Positions 7,794-15,056 of a stretch of 25,086 bases of DNA are shown one piece after another. Within the stretch, counting starts at the first letter, position 1. Each line of letters begins with the position of its first letter. The position numbers and the translations under genes were made by a program. Source of the DNA: a virus. The notes below the pieces were generated by a model. The model made no database searches, was not told the origin of the DNA, and saw nothing but the letters and a program-made list of their open reading frames with translations. The DNA lies in IMG/VR virus record IMGVR_UViG_3300021961_000587, positions 1 through 25,086 of that record; one strand, 5' to 3'.

Positions 7794-8066
7794 ATGTTTA
7801 TTTTAACAATCAATGGTAGGGAAAGCGAAGGAGCATATTCAGTAATTGATGATGAAGGAGAACATATTTTGTATCTTTTTCAGGAAGAAGATGATGCCGT
7901 TCGGTATGCTATGATGTTAGAAGATGATGGGTATCCTGAAATGCATGTAATTGAAATTGAAGATAAAGTAATGGTAAAAACTTGCGAAATGCATGGATAC
8001 CAGTATACTGTTATTACTCCCGATGATATTGTAATTCCTCCAAATACTGAGCATGATTTTATTTAA
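7794..8066 (+). CDS. DUF3110-like small protein between 47 and 46
   Basis: The biochemical function is unknown. The 90-residue protein runs FILTINGRESEGAYSVIDDEGEHILYLF, then EEDDAVRYAMMLEDDGYPEMHVIEIE, then a short CEMHGYQYTVIT element. This strand, acidic-helix (DDAxRYAxxLE) and final GYxxxxI layout matches the DUF3110 family that I recall from cyanobacteria and plastid-bearing plants. It is tightly placed: it starts immediately after gene 47 and overlaps gene 46 by 14 bases. It is therefore co-translated with the two nuclease subunits, and its acidic surface could serve a contact with gp46/47. The family call rests on remembered motifs. Confidence 0.72.
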   Translation: MFILTINGRESEGAYSVIDDEGEHILYLFQEEDDAVRYAMMLEDDGYPEMHVIEIEDKVMVKTCEMHGYQYTVITPDDIVIPPNTEHDFI

Positions 8067-9765
8067 GACTATTCGTTGGAAAAACTTTTTGAGTACAGGA
8101 ACACAGTACACTGAAGTTGATTTCACAAAAAATAAAACCAATCTTATTGTAGGTACAAATGGAGCAGGAAAGAGTACTGTCCTGGATGCACTTACATTCG
8201 CTTTGTTTGGAAAACCATTTCGTAAGATTAATAAACCTCAACTTATCAATTCAGTAAACGAAAAGGATTGTAGGGTTGAAGTTGAGTTTTCAATTGGAAA
8301 CACTGATTGGAAAGTTATAAGAGGAATAAAACCAACACTGTTTGAGATTTGGAGAAATAATACCCCTTTAGACCAGTCTTCAGCTGCTTTAGATCAGCAG
8401 AAGTGGTTGGAGCAAAATGTTCTTAAAATGAACTATAAGTCTTTTACTCAAATTGTAATTTTGGGTTCAAGCACATTTGTTCCTTTTATGCAACTTTCTG
8501 CTGCCCATCGTCGGGAAGTTATTGAAGACCTTCTTGACATTAAGATTTTTTCTTCAATGAACACGGTCATTAAAGAGAAGATTCGTCAGTCAAAAGAAGA
8601 AATTAAAGTTCTTGAATTGAAAAAAGAATCTCTCCTCGATAAGGTTAAGATGCAGCAAGAGTTTATTGAGGAACTTGAAAATCGCGGAAAAGAAAGTATT
8701 GATAATAACAATCGGAAAATTTCCGATTTAGATAAAGAAATTCAACAACATATGGATGAAAATGGTTCTTTAGAAGAACCTCTTTATGAGTATATTAGAG
8801 AGCAAGATAAACTGGTTGGGTATGCAGAAAAACTTCGTAAACTTGGAAACCTAAAGGGTAAGATTTCGCAAAAAGTATCAACGATTACTAAAGAACATAA
8901 GTTCTTTACAGAAAATACGGTTTGTCCCACCTGCACACAGTCTATCGAAGAGACTTTCAGAATAAATAGAATTAACGACGCTCAATCTAAGGCAAGGGAG
9001 TTGCAATCTGGTTATAAAGAACTAGAGGAGGCAATTAAAGAGGAAGAGGAGCGAGAGCGTCAATTCAATACTCTGTCAAAGGAGATTTCAAAATTAACGA
9101 ATGGCATTTCTCAAAACAATATTAAGATTAATGGATTGCGGAGACAAATCCGAAATCTTGAATCAGAAATTCAAGTTCTTACCGAGAACCTTGCAAACCG
9201 AAATTCTGAACATGAGAAACTAGAATCCTTCAAAGACAACTTAAAAACTACATACGACGAACTCGCTTCTAAAAAAGACACAATCAACTATTACGATTTT
9301 TCGTATAGTTTGCTCAAAGACGGTGGAGTAAAATCCAAAATCATTAAGAAGTATCTACCGCTGATAAATCAGCAAGTTAACCGTTATCTTCAGATGATGG
9401 ATTTCTATATTAACTTCACACTTGATGAGGAATTTAACGAAACCGTCCAGTCACCTATTCACGAAGATTTCTCTTATGCTTCGTTTAGTGAAGGAGAAAA
9501 AATGAGAATCGACCTTGCACTACTCTTTACTTGGAGAGAAGTTGCAAGAATGAAAAATTCAGTTAATACAAATCTTCTGATTATGGATGAGGTGTTTGAC
9601 AGTTCACTTGATGGGTTTGGGACCGAAGAGTTTCTTAAAATCATTCGTTATGTAATTAAAGACGCAAACATTTTTGTTATCTCTCATAAGACAGGTCTTG
9701 AGGACAGATTTGAAAGTGTCATAAAGTTTGAAAAAGTCAAAGGTTTTTCGCATATGGTGGTCTGA
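8053..9765 (+). CDS. 46: Gp46, Rad50/SbcC-like ATPase subunit
   Basis: Gp46 is the SMC-like ATPase partner of gp47 in end resection. The 570-residue protein has Walker A GTNGAGKST at 34-42 and long coiled-coil arms of about 170-290 and 300-420. The zinc hook CPTC at 291-294 allows dimerisation. The ABC signature SFSEGEKMRIDLALLF lies near residue 478, and Walker B LLIMDEVFDSSLD near residue 514. The length and order match T4 gp46 (560 residues). The start overlaps the DUF3110-like gene. A small ORF and a terminator follow. Confidence 0.96.
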   Translation: MILFKTIRWKNFLSTGTQYTEVDFTKNKTNLIVGTNGAGKSTVLDALTFALFGKPFRKINKPQLINSVNEKDCRVEVEFSIGNTDWKVIRGIKPTLFEIWRNNTPLDQSSAALDQQKWLEQNVLKMNYKSFTQIVILGSSTFVPFMQLSAAHRREVIEDLLDIKIFSSMNTVIKEKIRQSKEEIKVLELKKESLLDKVKMQQEFIEELENRGKESIDNNNRKISDLDKEIQQHMDENGSLEEPLYEYIREQDKLVGYAEKLRKLGNLKGKISQKVSTITKEHKFFTENTVCPTCTQSIEETFRINRINDAQSKARELQSGYKELEEAIKEEEERERQFNTLSKEISKLTNGISQNNIKINGLRRQIRNLESEIQVLTENLANRNSEHEKLESFKDNLKTTYDELASKKDTINYYDFSYSLLKDGGVKSKIIKKYLPLINQQVNRYLQMMDFYINFTLDEEFNETVQSPIHEDFSYASFSEGEKMRIDLALLFTWREVARMKNSVNTNLLIMDEVFDSSLDGFGTEEFLKIIRYVIKDANIFVISHKTGLEDRFESVIKFEKVKGFSHMVV

Positions 9766-9779
9766 ACCACTCAGGAACA

Positions 9780-9917
9780 ATGCAAGTCCCAAACTGGAAA
9801 CACCATTCCAAGAAAGAACAGAAACGAAAACTTAAACCGCAAGCACTGAGGCAAGCAAAAGCACGAAGACAAGCACTCAAGAAGCGTCTCAATCAACGAG
9901 ACGCTTCTTTTTTATAA
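9780..9917 (+). CDS. Small, highly basic 45-residue protein (putative)
   Basis: An ATG at 9780 opens a 45-codon frame ending at TAA 9915-9917. The product begins MQVPNWKHHSKKEQKRK and has 16 Lys or Arg and almost no acidic residues, suggesting a nucleic-acid-binding or helical peptide. It lies 14 bases after the gene 46 stop. The last dozen codons are encoded by the stem, loop and T-tract of a strong terminator, so that sequence serves two roles. No clear ribosome binding site is seen, apart from AGGA at 9773-9776. It may be a real conserved small gene or a chance frame across a terminator. Confidence 0.5.
   Translation: MQVPNWKHHSKKEQKRKLKPQALRQAKARRQALKKRLNQRDASFL
9879..9914 (+). terminator. 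Terminator after gene 46, inside the small ORF
   Basis: A 12-bp perfect stem pairs 9879-9890 (AAGAAGCGTCTC) with 9898-9909. The loop is AATCAAC, and the T-run continues to 9913. It is the strongest hairpin in the window. Its T-tract runs straight into a TATAAATA box. Confidence 0.9.
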
Positions 9918-9930
9918 ATAATTATAAATA
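9913..9930 (+). promoter_or_regulatory. Two tandem late promoter boxes (TATAAATA)
   Basis: Exact TATAAATA octamers lie at 9913-9920 and 9923-9930, spaced exactly 10 bases apart, upstream of the gene at 9951. Either can serve gp55 polymerase, and both may be used. The first overlaps the terminator T-tract and the stop of the small ORF. Confidence 0.72.
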
Positions 9931-9950
9931 ACTAAAAAGTATTTGTAAAA

Positions 9951-10571
9951 ATGGACGCACAAGAACTTCGCAATCTTCAAGAAGCATATATGGAAGTTGT
10001 TGAAAATCAGCAACTTGATGAAGAAGAACAATCTTCTATGCCTCCAAGAAGAAGTGCTGCTGAAAGAAAAAAAAGAGCAAAAGAACTTGGAGATAGGCAG
10101 ACCATTAGGGGGATTGTATCTGGTTATAATAAAAAAAGGCAACCATCTAGACAAGAGGACCCAGAAAAATATTATCCTAAAGAACAATACGACCTCTACG
10201 ACATCATCCTCTCACATCTTCTTGATGAAGGATATGCCGAAACCCCAGAAGCAGCAGAAGTAATTATGGTGAATATGAGTGAAGAGTGGAGAGATGATAT
10301 TATTGATGAAGAATTGACTGGAGAAAGATTATCTAGAGCTGCTAGAAAAGATGGAAGAGATGCTCTTGCGAAAAAAGATAGGACTATTTTGCATAGAGTA
10401 ATGGGTCATTCAAATCAAGACCAAACAAGTTTTGGTAAAGGTAATAAAGCAACCCGTAGACAGGGATACACCGTTCCTGATACTTCTAATCGTCACTATC
10501 AAGACGAATGGAGAAGTAGTCATAATAAAAATAGAGGAGTTAAGAATAAAAAATCTGGTAATTATAATTAA
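9951..10571 (+). CDS. Late protein of unknown function, LQEAY-type cyanophage protein
   Basis: A 206-residue, charged, mostly helical protein with no enzyme motif that I recognise. It opens MDAQELRNLQEAYMEV and has a middle module DLYDIILSHLLDEGYAETPEAAEVIMVNMSEEWRDDII (about 81-118). I recall similar LQEAY openings and GYAxxxxxAExxMxNMSxEW modules in several structural or hypothetical proteins of cyanomyoviruses. The C-terminal third is basic and low in hydrophobics (RHYQDEWRSSHNKNRGVKNKK) and may bind nucleic acid. Late timing is supported by the two TATAAATA boxes upstream, and it is a single-gene unit between two terminators. A virion or head-assembly role is an inference. Confidence 0.8.
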   Translation: MDAQELRNLQEAYMEVVENQQLDEEEQSSMPPRRSAAERKKRAKELGDRQTIRGIVSGYNKKRQPSRQEDPEKYYPKEQYDLYDIILSHLLDEGYAETPEAAEVIMVNMSEEWRDDIIDEELTGERLSRAARKDGRDALAKKDRTILHRVMGHSNQDQTSFGKGNKATRRQGYTVPDTSNRHYQDEWRSSHNKNRGVKNKKSGNYN

Positions 10572-10593
10572 TCCACTTTTCAAACTGGCACAC

Positions 10594-10621
10594 AAGAGGG
10601 TCTCACCACCCTCTTTTTTTT
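10594..10621 (+). terminator. Terminator after the LQEAY-type gene
   Basis: An 8-bp perfect stem (AAGAGGGT / ACCCTCTT) with a CTCACC loop is followed by an unbroken T-run to 10621. Confidence 0.9.
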
Positions 10622-10632
10622 GTATAAACTTG

Positions 10633-10640
10633 TATAAATA
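10633..10640 (+). promoter_or_regulatory. Late promoter (TATAAATA) for the second endonuclease
   Basis: An exact TATAAATA lies 26 bases before the second GIY-YIG gene and just after a terminator. This is the same arrangement as in front of the first endonuclease. A weaker partial match, TATAAACT, lies at 10623-10630. Confidence 0.65.
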
Positions 10641-10666
10641 ATAGTGGGTAAGTTCGTGTAAAACCT

Positions 10667-11416
10667 ATGACTTCTTATTATACATATGCTTATTTAAGAG
10701 AAGATAAAACACCATACTATATTGGAAGAGGTAAAGGTGATAGGGCATATAGAAGACATTGGAGAAGTAGAGTGAGAGGTGGATATTTTGACCCGCCTAG
10801 TAGAGATAAGATAATAATCCTAAAGAAAAATCTTACTGAAGATGATGCTAATAAACATGAAAAGTATATGATTTCTATTTTTGGGAGAAAAGATTTAGGA
10901 ACAGGAATATTGAGAAATCTCACTGATGGTGGAGAAGGAACCTCTAATGTAGAAATAACTGAAGAAAGGTTAATAAAGTTAAGGAAACCTAAGAGTGAGG
11001 AACATAAAGAAAAACTTAGAAAACCTAAAAGTGAAGAGTATAAAAGAAAAATGAGCGATATTAAAAAAGGAACCAAACTTTCAAAGGAACACAAGGAAAA
11101 AATAAGCAAACAAGTTAAAGGTAGAGTGTGGTGGAATGATGGAGTTAATAATAAACATACAAAGGAGTGTCCAGGTGAAGGTTGGAGTAAAGGAAGAATT
11201 AATAATAATACTGGTAGAATATTGAGTGAAGAAACAAAAGAAAAAATAAGAGTATCTAATAAAGGTAAAATTCTTACAGATGAACATAAAGAACTTTTAT
11301 CTCAAAAAATCAAAGGAAGAAAGTGGTGGAATAATGGTATAAAAAATAAACATTGTTTTGAGTGTCCTGGTGAAGGTTGGATAAGAGGTAGGTGTCCAGT
11401 CATAAAAGTGTCCTAG
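10667..11416 (+). CDS. GIY-YIG homing endonuclease with NUMOD3-type repeats
   Basis: A 249-residue free-standing homing endonuclease. The nuclease domain is at about residues 1-92: YYTYAYL at 4-10, YYIGRGKGDR at 17-26, a Glu in HEKYMISIFGR near residue 65, and NLTDGGEG at 84-91. The C-terminal part is made of repeated basic helices of the SEEHKEKLRKPK / SKEHKEKISKQVKGR / SEETKEKIRVSNKGK type (NUMOD3-like), plus a duplicated WWN(D/N)G...ECPGEGW(S/I)(K/R)GR module at 151-177 and 216-242. The duplicate units are offset by exactly 65 residues. These modules recognise DNA. It is unrelated in its C-terminal half to the endonuclease at 2790. The next gene starts 57 bases downstream with no terminator in between. 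Confidence 0.88.
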   Translation: MTSYYTYAYLREDKTPYYIGRGKGDRAYRRHWRSRVRGGYFDPPSRDKIIILKKNLTEDDANKHEKYMISIFGRKDLGTGILRNLTDGGEGTSNVEITEERLIKLRKPKSEEHKEKLRKPKSEEYKRKMSDIKKGTKLSKEHKEKISKQVKGRVWWNDGVNNKHTKECPGEGWSKGRINNNTGRILSEETKEKIRVSNKGKILTDEHKELLSQKIKGRKWWNNGIKNKHCFECPGEGWIRGRCPVIKVS

Positions 11417-11473
11417 TGGTGGCGTGTAAGTCGTTATATTGGACTATGATACTCTCATATTGCACAAACCCAG

Positions 11474-13663
11474 ATGCCCGTTAAGTTTGAGATTAAAGGA
11501 ACTCTTGCGAAACTACTTTCCACTGAAGATTTGATTGTGGAGCATAAAAAAGTTTCTACGGCTTGCTTTAATGTTCATACTCGTGTCTTAACTCTTCCTC
11601 TGTGGGAAAAAGCAAGTGATAATATTTACACTATGCTTGTTCTTCACGAAATATCGCACGCACTTTTTACACCTGATGAAGACTGGACTAAAACTCATAA
11701 AGTTCCTGCACAATTTGTAAATATTGTTGAAGACGCACGAGTAGAAAAACTTTGTAAGAGGAAATATCCTGGTTCTCCAAAAAGTTTTTATAATGGATAC
11801 AAAGAACTGAATGAAGAAGATTTCTTTCAGATTGCTGATGATGATATTTCTACCTTTAATCTTGCTGATCGCGTAAATCTTTACTTCAAGGTTGGCAATT
11901 TTGTATCTTTAGATTTTAATTCCGAAGAGCAAGAAATCATCAATCTAATTTCTGCATCGGAAACTTTCGCAGATGCTTTGATTGCTGCTGAAGAACTTTA
12001 TAAGTATTGTAAGAAAGAAAAAGAACAAGAACAAAAGGTTGCTGATTTTGATTCTCATCAGCAACAAGGTGATTCTCAGTCTCCTGCCAATGAAATTGCT
12101 GAGAGTAATGACTCCTCTTCTAAGGAAGAAGGTGAGAGTGATAACTCTCAAGAAAAATCTAATGAAACTGACTCTTATGGCGGCACTGCTCAGGGTGACC
12201 AGACTCCAATAAAGTCTGCTAGTGATGAAAGTGAACCTGAAGTTCGTACTGCTGATTCTCTAGAAGAAAAGATTAAGGATCTTGTAGGAAATGATGCGTG
12301 TGAGAACACTTATATTGAAGTTCCTCAAGTAAATCTTGAAACTGTAATTGGAAAGAATTCTGAAGTTCATAAAGATATTGATGATTCATTCGCGCATCAG
12401 CAGAAAATTCATAACGAACATGCTGAGAGGCAAAATTATATTCCCACAAATCTTTACAAAGAATCTGATACTGAGTTTAAAAAGTTCAAGTCTTCTGCTC
12501 AAAAAGAAGTGAACTATCTTGTGAAAGAGTTTGAGTGTCGCAAGGCAGCAGACCAGTATGCTCGTGCATCAACTGCTCGTACTGGTATTCTTGATACAAC
12601 TCGTCTCCATACTTACAAATATAATGAAGATCTTTTTAAAAAGGTCTCTGTGATTCCTGATGGAAAAAATCATGGTCTTGTGTTTGTTCTGGACTGGAGT
12701 GGTTCTATGTCTGACGTAATGCTTGATACTTGCAAGCAACTTTTCAACCTCGTTTGGTTCTGTAAGAAAGTTTCTATTCCTTTTGAGGTTTATGCTTTTA
12801 CTTATGAGTGGCGTCGTGGAGAGTATGACTATGAGAATGATAGATATATTGCTGCAGACCGTACTCCACATTATCAGAAAAAAGATGGTTTACTTTGTGT
12901 TGATGAAACCTTTGCTATGATGAATATTCTTACTAGTAAAGTTTCTGGTAGTGTTCTTGAGCATCAAATGCTTAACATTTGGCGTCTTGCCTATTGTTTT
13001 GGTAGGACTTATAGTTCTCCTTATACTTACTCTAATCGTCTTGCTCTCTCTGGAACTCCTTTGAATGAAGCACTAATTACTCTTCATCAAATTCTTCCCA
13101 AGTTCCAGAAGGAAAACAAACTGCAGAAAGTTCAGTGCATTGTCTTGACTGATGGTGAAGCTAACCAACTTGTTTATCATAAAGAAGTAAAACGCCAGTG
13201 GGAAAAGAAACCATTTCTTGGAACTGGATATATCAATCCCATGAGTTCTTTTATTCGTGACCGTAAACTTGGAACTACCTACAAGATTGGTTATGGATAT
13301 CATGAGTTCACCGATGTTCTTCTCAGGAACCTGAAAGATAAGTTTTCTTCTATGAACTTTATTGGTATTCGTGTTCTTGAAAACCGCAACTTCAGTCGGT
13401 TTGTTCAAATGTACCACTCCCAACTTGATAAAGATTATGAGAAAATCCAAAGCGATTGGAAAAAAGTGAAGAGTTTTACTATCACAAAGTCTGGGTATGA
13501 CGCATACTTTGGAATGTCTGCAACTACACTTTCTCAAGATAGTGAGTTTGAAGTTGCTGAGTGTGCAACCAAGTCTCAAATCAAATCTGCTTTTGTGAAA
13601 TCTCTTAAGACCAAAAAACTAAATAAAAAAGTTCTTGGTGAATTTATTTCTTTAGTTGCATGA
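11474..13663 (+). CDS. CobT-like protein with HExxH peptidase motif and VWA domain
   Basis: A 729-residue protein in three parts. The N-terminal part has a zinc-peptidase-like motif HEISH (58-62) followed by NIVEDARVEKL (83-93), where the ED pair could supply the third ligand. The middle (about 180-265) is a Ser/Glu/Asp/Gln-rich, probably disordered linker. The C-terminal von Willebrand A domain has a full MIDAS: DWSGS at 407-411, a Thr in SGTPLNEAL and an Asp in VLTDGEAN. The VWA part resembles CobT of aerobic cobaltochelatase. It is followed by a MoxR/CobS-type ATPase, the usual partner. It probably remodels or chelates into a target protein or cofactor; the actual substrate is unknown. It starts 57 bases after the endonuclease, and its stop overlaps the next ATG. 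Confidence 0.85.
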   Translation: MPVKFEIKGTLAKLLSTEDLIVEHKKVSTACFNVHTRVLTLPLWEKASDNIYTMLVLHEISHALFTPDEDWTKTHKVPAQFVNIVEDARVEKLCKRKYPGSPKSFYNGYKELNEEDFFQIADDDISTFNLADRVNLYFKVGNFVSLDFNSEEQEIINLISASETFADALIAAEELYKYCKKEKEQEQKVADFDSHQQQGDSQSPANEIAESNDSSSKEEGESDNSQEKSNETDSYGGTAQGDQTPIKSASDESEPEVRTADSLEEKIKDLVGNDACENTYIEVPQVNLETVIGKNSEVHKDIDDSFAHQQKIHNEHAERQNYIPTNLYKESDTEFKKFKSSAQKEVNYLVKEFECRKAADQYARASTARTGILDTTRLHTYKYNEDLFKKVSVIPDGKNHGLVFVLDWSGSMSDVMLDTCKQLFNLVWFCKKVSIPFEVYAFTYEWRRGEYDYENDRYIAADRTPHYQKKDGLLCVDETFAMMNILTSKVSGSVLEHQMLNIWRLAYCFGRTYSSPYTYSNRLALSGTPLNEALITLHQILPKFQKENKLQKVQCIVLTDGEANQLVYHKEVKRQWEKKPFLGTGYINPMSSFIRDRKLGTTYKIGYGYHEFTDVLLRNLKDKFSSMNFIGIRVLENRNFSRFVQMYHSQLDKDYEKIQSDWKKVKSFTITKSGYDAYFGMSATTLSQDSEFEVAECATKSQIKSAFVKSLKTKKLNKKVLGEFISLVA

Positions 13664-13845
13664 AACAAAAATTTCCATTCGAACATGTGGTAAAATACAA
13701 CACAAAAGAAGTATGGATTAAATGTAATAGCAGTACAACTGCTATGGGCATTGACTCTTTAGTAAATAAGTACTATCCAGGATATACGGGTCATATTGCT
13801 AGTGAGGAGTATTTGATGGAACTCAAAAACCAATTGGCAAACTGA
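13660..13845 (+). CDS. Small conserved-context protein between the CobT-like and CobS-like genes
   Basis: A 61-residue protein that I do not recognise. It starts in an ATGA overlap with the CobT-like gene, so it is probably translated by coupling. It contains EHVVKYNTKEVWIKC, then NKYYPGYTGHIASEEYLMELKNQLAN, which suggests a short beta pair followed by one amphipathic helix. The overlap and position suggest an accessory to the ATPase/VWA pair. Cys and Tyr/Trp content does not form a known metal motif. Confidence 0.6.
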   Translation: MKQKFPFEHVVKYNTKEVWIKCNSSTTAMGIDSLVNKYYPGYTGHIASEEYLMELKNQLAN

Positions 13846-13881
13846 CCACTCTGATCCAGAACGGACCTTTTTTCTTTTATA

Positions 13882-15000
13882 ATGACTATGTTGAAACAAA
13901 GCAAACGAATGGCACTCTCCTCTGACTACATCCGCACTTCTCTCCAGAATCTGTATGGCAATACCATCACAGGTGCTGATATTCGTGCCTGGTGTAATCT
14001 GAACGATGCTAACTATCAAACTGTTACTAAAAAACTTGACCAATTTAAAGTTGGTCGTGGCAAATGGAATCTTGAAGTGACCCAACAAAAAGTAGAAGAA
14101 ATCGAACGTACTTATCAAGCACCCTCTGTGGTTCCTCCCATCGAACAAAATCTTATTCCTGAAAAAGATGATACCTTCGTCAAGTTTGGCAATTTTGCTG
14201 ATGTTAAAAAAATTATTCAGTCCCGTCTCTTTTATCCTACGTTCATTACGGGTCTTTCGGGTAATGGTAAAACGTTTTCTGTGGAGCAAGCGTGCGCTCA
14301 ACTTAAGCGTGAACTGATTCGTGTAAACATTACGATTGAGACTGATGAAGACGATCTGATTGGTGGTTTCCGTCTTGTTGACGGTAACACCGCTTGGCAT
14401 AACGGTCCTGTGATTGAAGCACTTGAGCGTGGCGCTATTCTTCTGTTAGATGAAATTGACCTTGCTTCTAACAAAATTCTTTGCCTGCAATCTATTCTGG
14501 AAGGTAAAGGTGTATTTCTCAAAAAGATTGGTCGTTGGGTGAAACCTGCTGCTGGATTCAATGTAATTGCAACTGCCAACACCAAAGGTAAGGGTAGCGA
14601 TGATGGTCGCTTCATCGGCACCAACGTGCTCAACGAAGCATTCCTTGAGCGTTTCCCTGTGACCTTTGAGCAGTCCTATCCCGCTCCCAGCACCGAGCAG
14701 AAGATCCTGGAAGGTATCGCTCTGGACCTGCAGGTAGAGGATCGTGACTTCTGCAAGCGCCTGGTGGACTGGGCAGACATCATTCGCAAGACCTTCTACG
14801 ATGGTGGTATTGAAGAGATTATCAGCACCCGTCGTCTGGTTCACATTATCCGTGCCTACAGTATCTTCCAAGACAAAGCAAAGTCAATCCAAGTTTGTGT
14901 GAATCGTTTTGACGACGAAACTAAGCAAGCATTCCTGGAACTGTATGACAAGGTGGATGCTGACTTCCAGATGCCTATTGACCAGGAACCTCAGTCCTGA
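13882..15000 (+). CDS. cobS: CobS-like MoxR-family AAA+ ATPase
   Basis: A 372-residue AAA+ ATPase. An N-terminal helical region (residues 10-75, with NTITGADIRAWCNLNDANYQTVTKKL) precedes the ATPase core: Walker A GLSGNGKT at 124-131, the ETDEDDLIGGF insert near 153-163, Walker B LLLDEID at 187-193, sensor 1 IATANTKGKG, and a C-terminal STRRLVHI element. It is the gene called cobS in cyanophages, after the cobaltochelatase ATPase. The start may be 13882, 13888 or 13909 (MALSSDYI, which I recall as the usual cyanophage N-terminus); none has a good ribosome binding site. The 3' half is clearly richer in GC than its surroundings (68 of 120 bases at 14641-14760). Confidence 0.9.
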   Translation: MTMLKQSKRMALSSDYIRTSLQNLYGNTITGADIRAWCNLNDANYQTVTKKLDQFKVGRGKWNLEVTQQKVEEIERTYQAPSVVPPIEQNLIPEKDDTFVKFGNFADVKKIIQSRLFYPTFITGLSGNGKTFSVEQACAQLKRELIRVNITIETDEDDLIGGFRLVDGNTAWHNGPVIEALERGAILLLDEIDLASNKILCLQSILEGKGVFLKKIGRWVKPAAGFNVIATANTKGKGSDDGRFIGTNVLNEAFLERFPVTFEQSYPAPSTEQKILEGIALDLQVEDRDFCKRLVDWADIIRKTFYDGGIEEIISTRRLVHIIRAYSIFQDKAKSIQVCVNRFDDETKQAFLELYDKVDADFQMPIDQEPQS

Positions 15001-15008
15001 TAGAATAT

Positions 15009-15036
15009 GAGGAGGTAAAAAGTGCCTCCTCTTTTT
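15009..15036 (+). terminator. Terminator after the CobS-like gene
   Basis: A 7-bp stem GAGGAGG / CCTCCTC with a nine-base loop is followed by TTTTT. It closes the CobT/CobS-like unit. Confidence 0.8.
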
Positions 15037-15056
15037 GTCCTTTACTATGATTTACA

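Noticed and set aside
13846-13877. Terminator-like GATCC...GGACC plus T-run before the CobS-like gene
   Set aside because: The arms do not pair beyond three bases, so the T-run alone is not enough.
13878-13883. TATAAT as the promoter of the CobS-like gene
   Set aside because: It overlaps the first possible ATG (13882), so transcripts would start inside the gene, and there is no -35 box; not listed as a feature.
13073-14400. Long reverse-strand frames of 168 and 213 residues over the CobT/CobS-like genes
   Set aside because: All other genes are on the + strand, and these frames overlie well-supported ATPase and VWA coding sequence.
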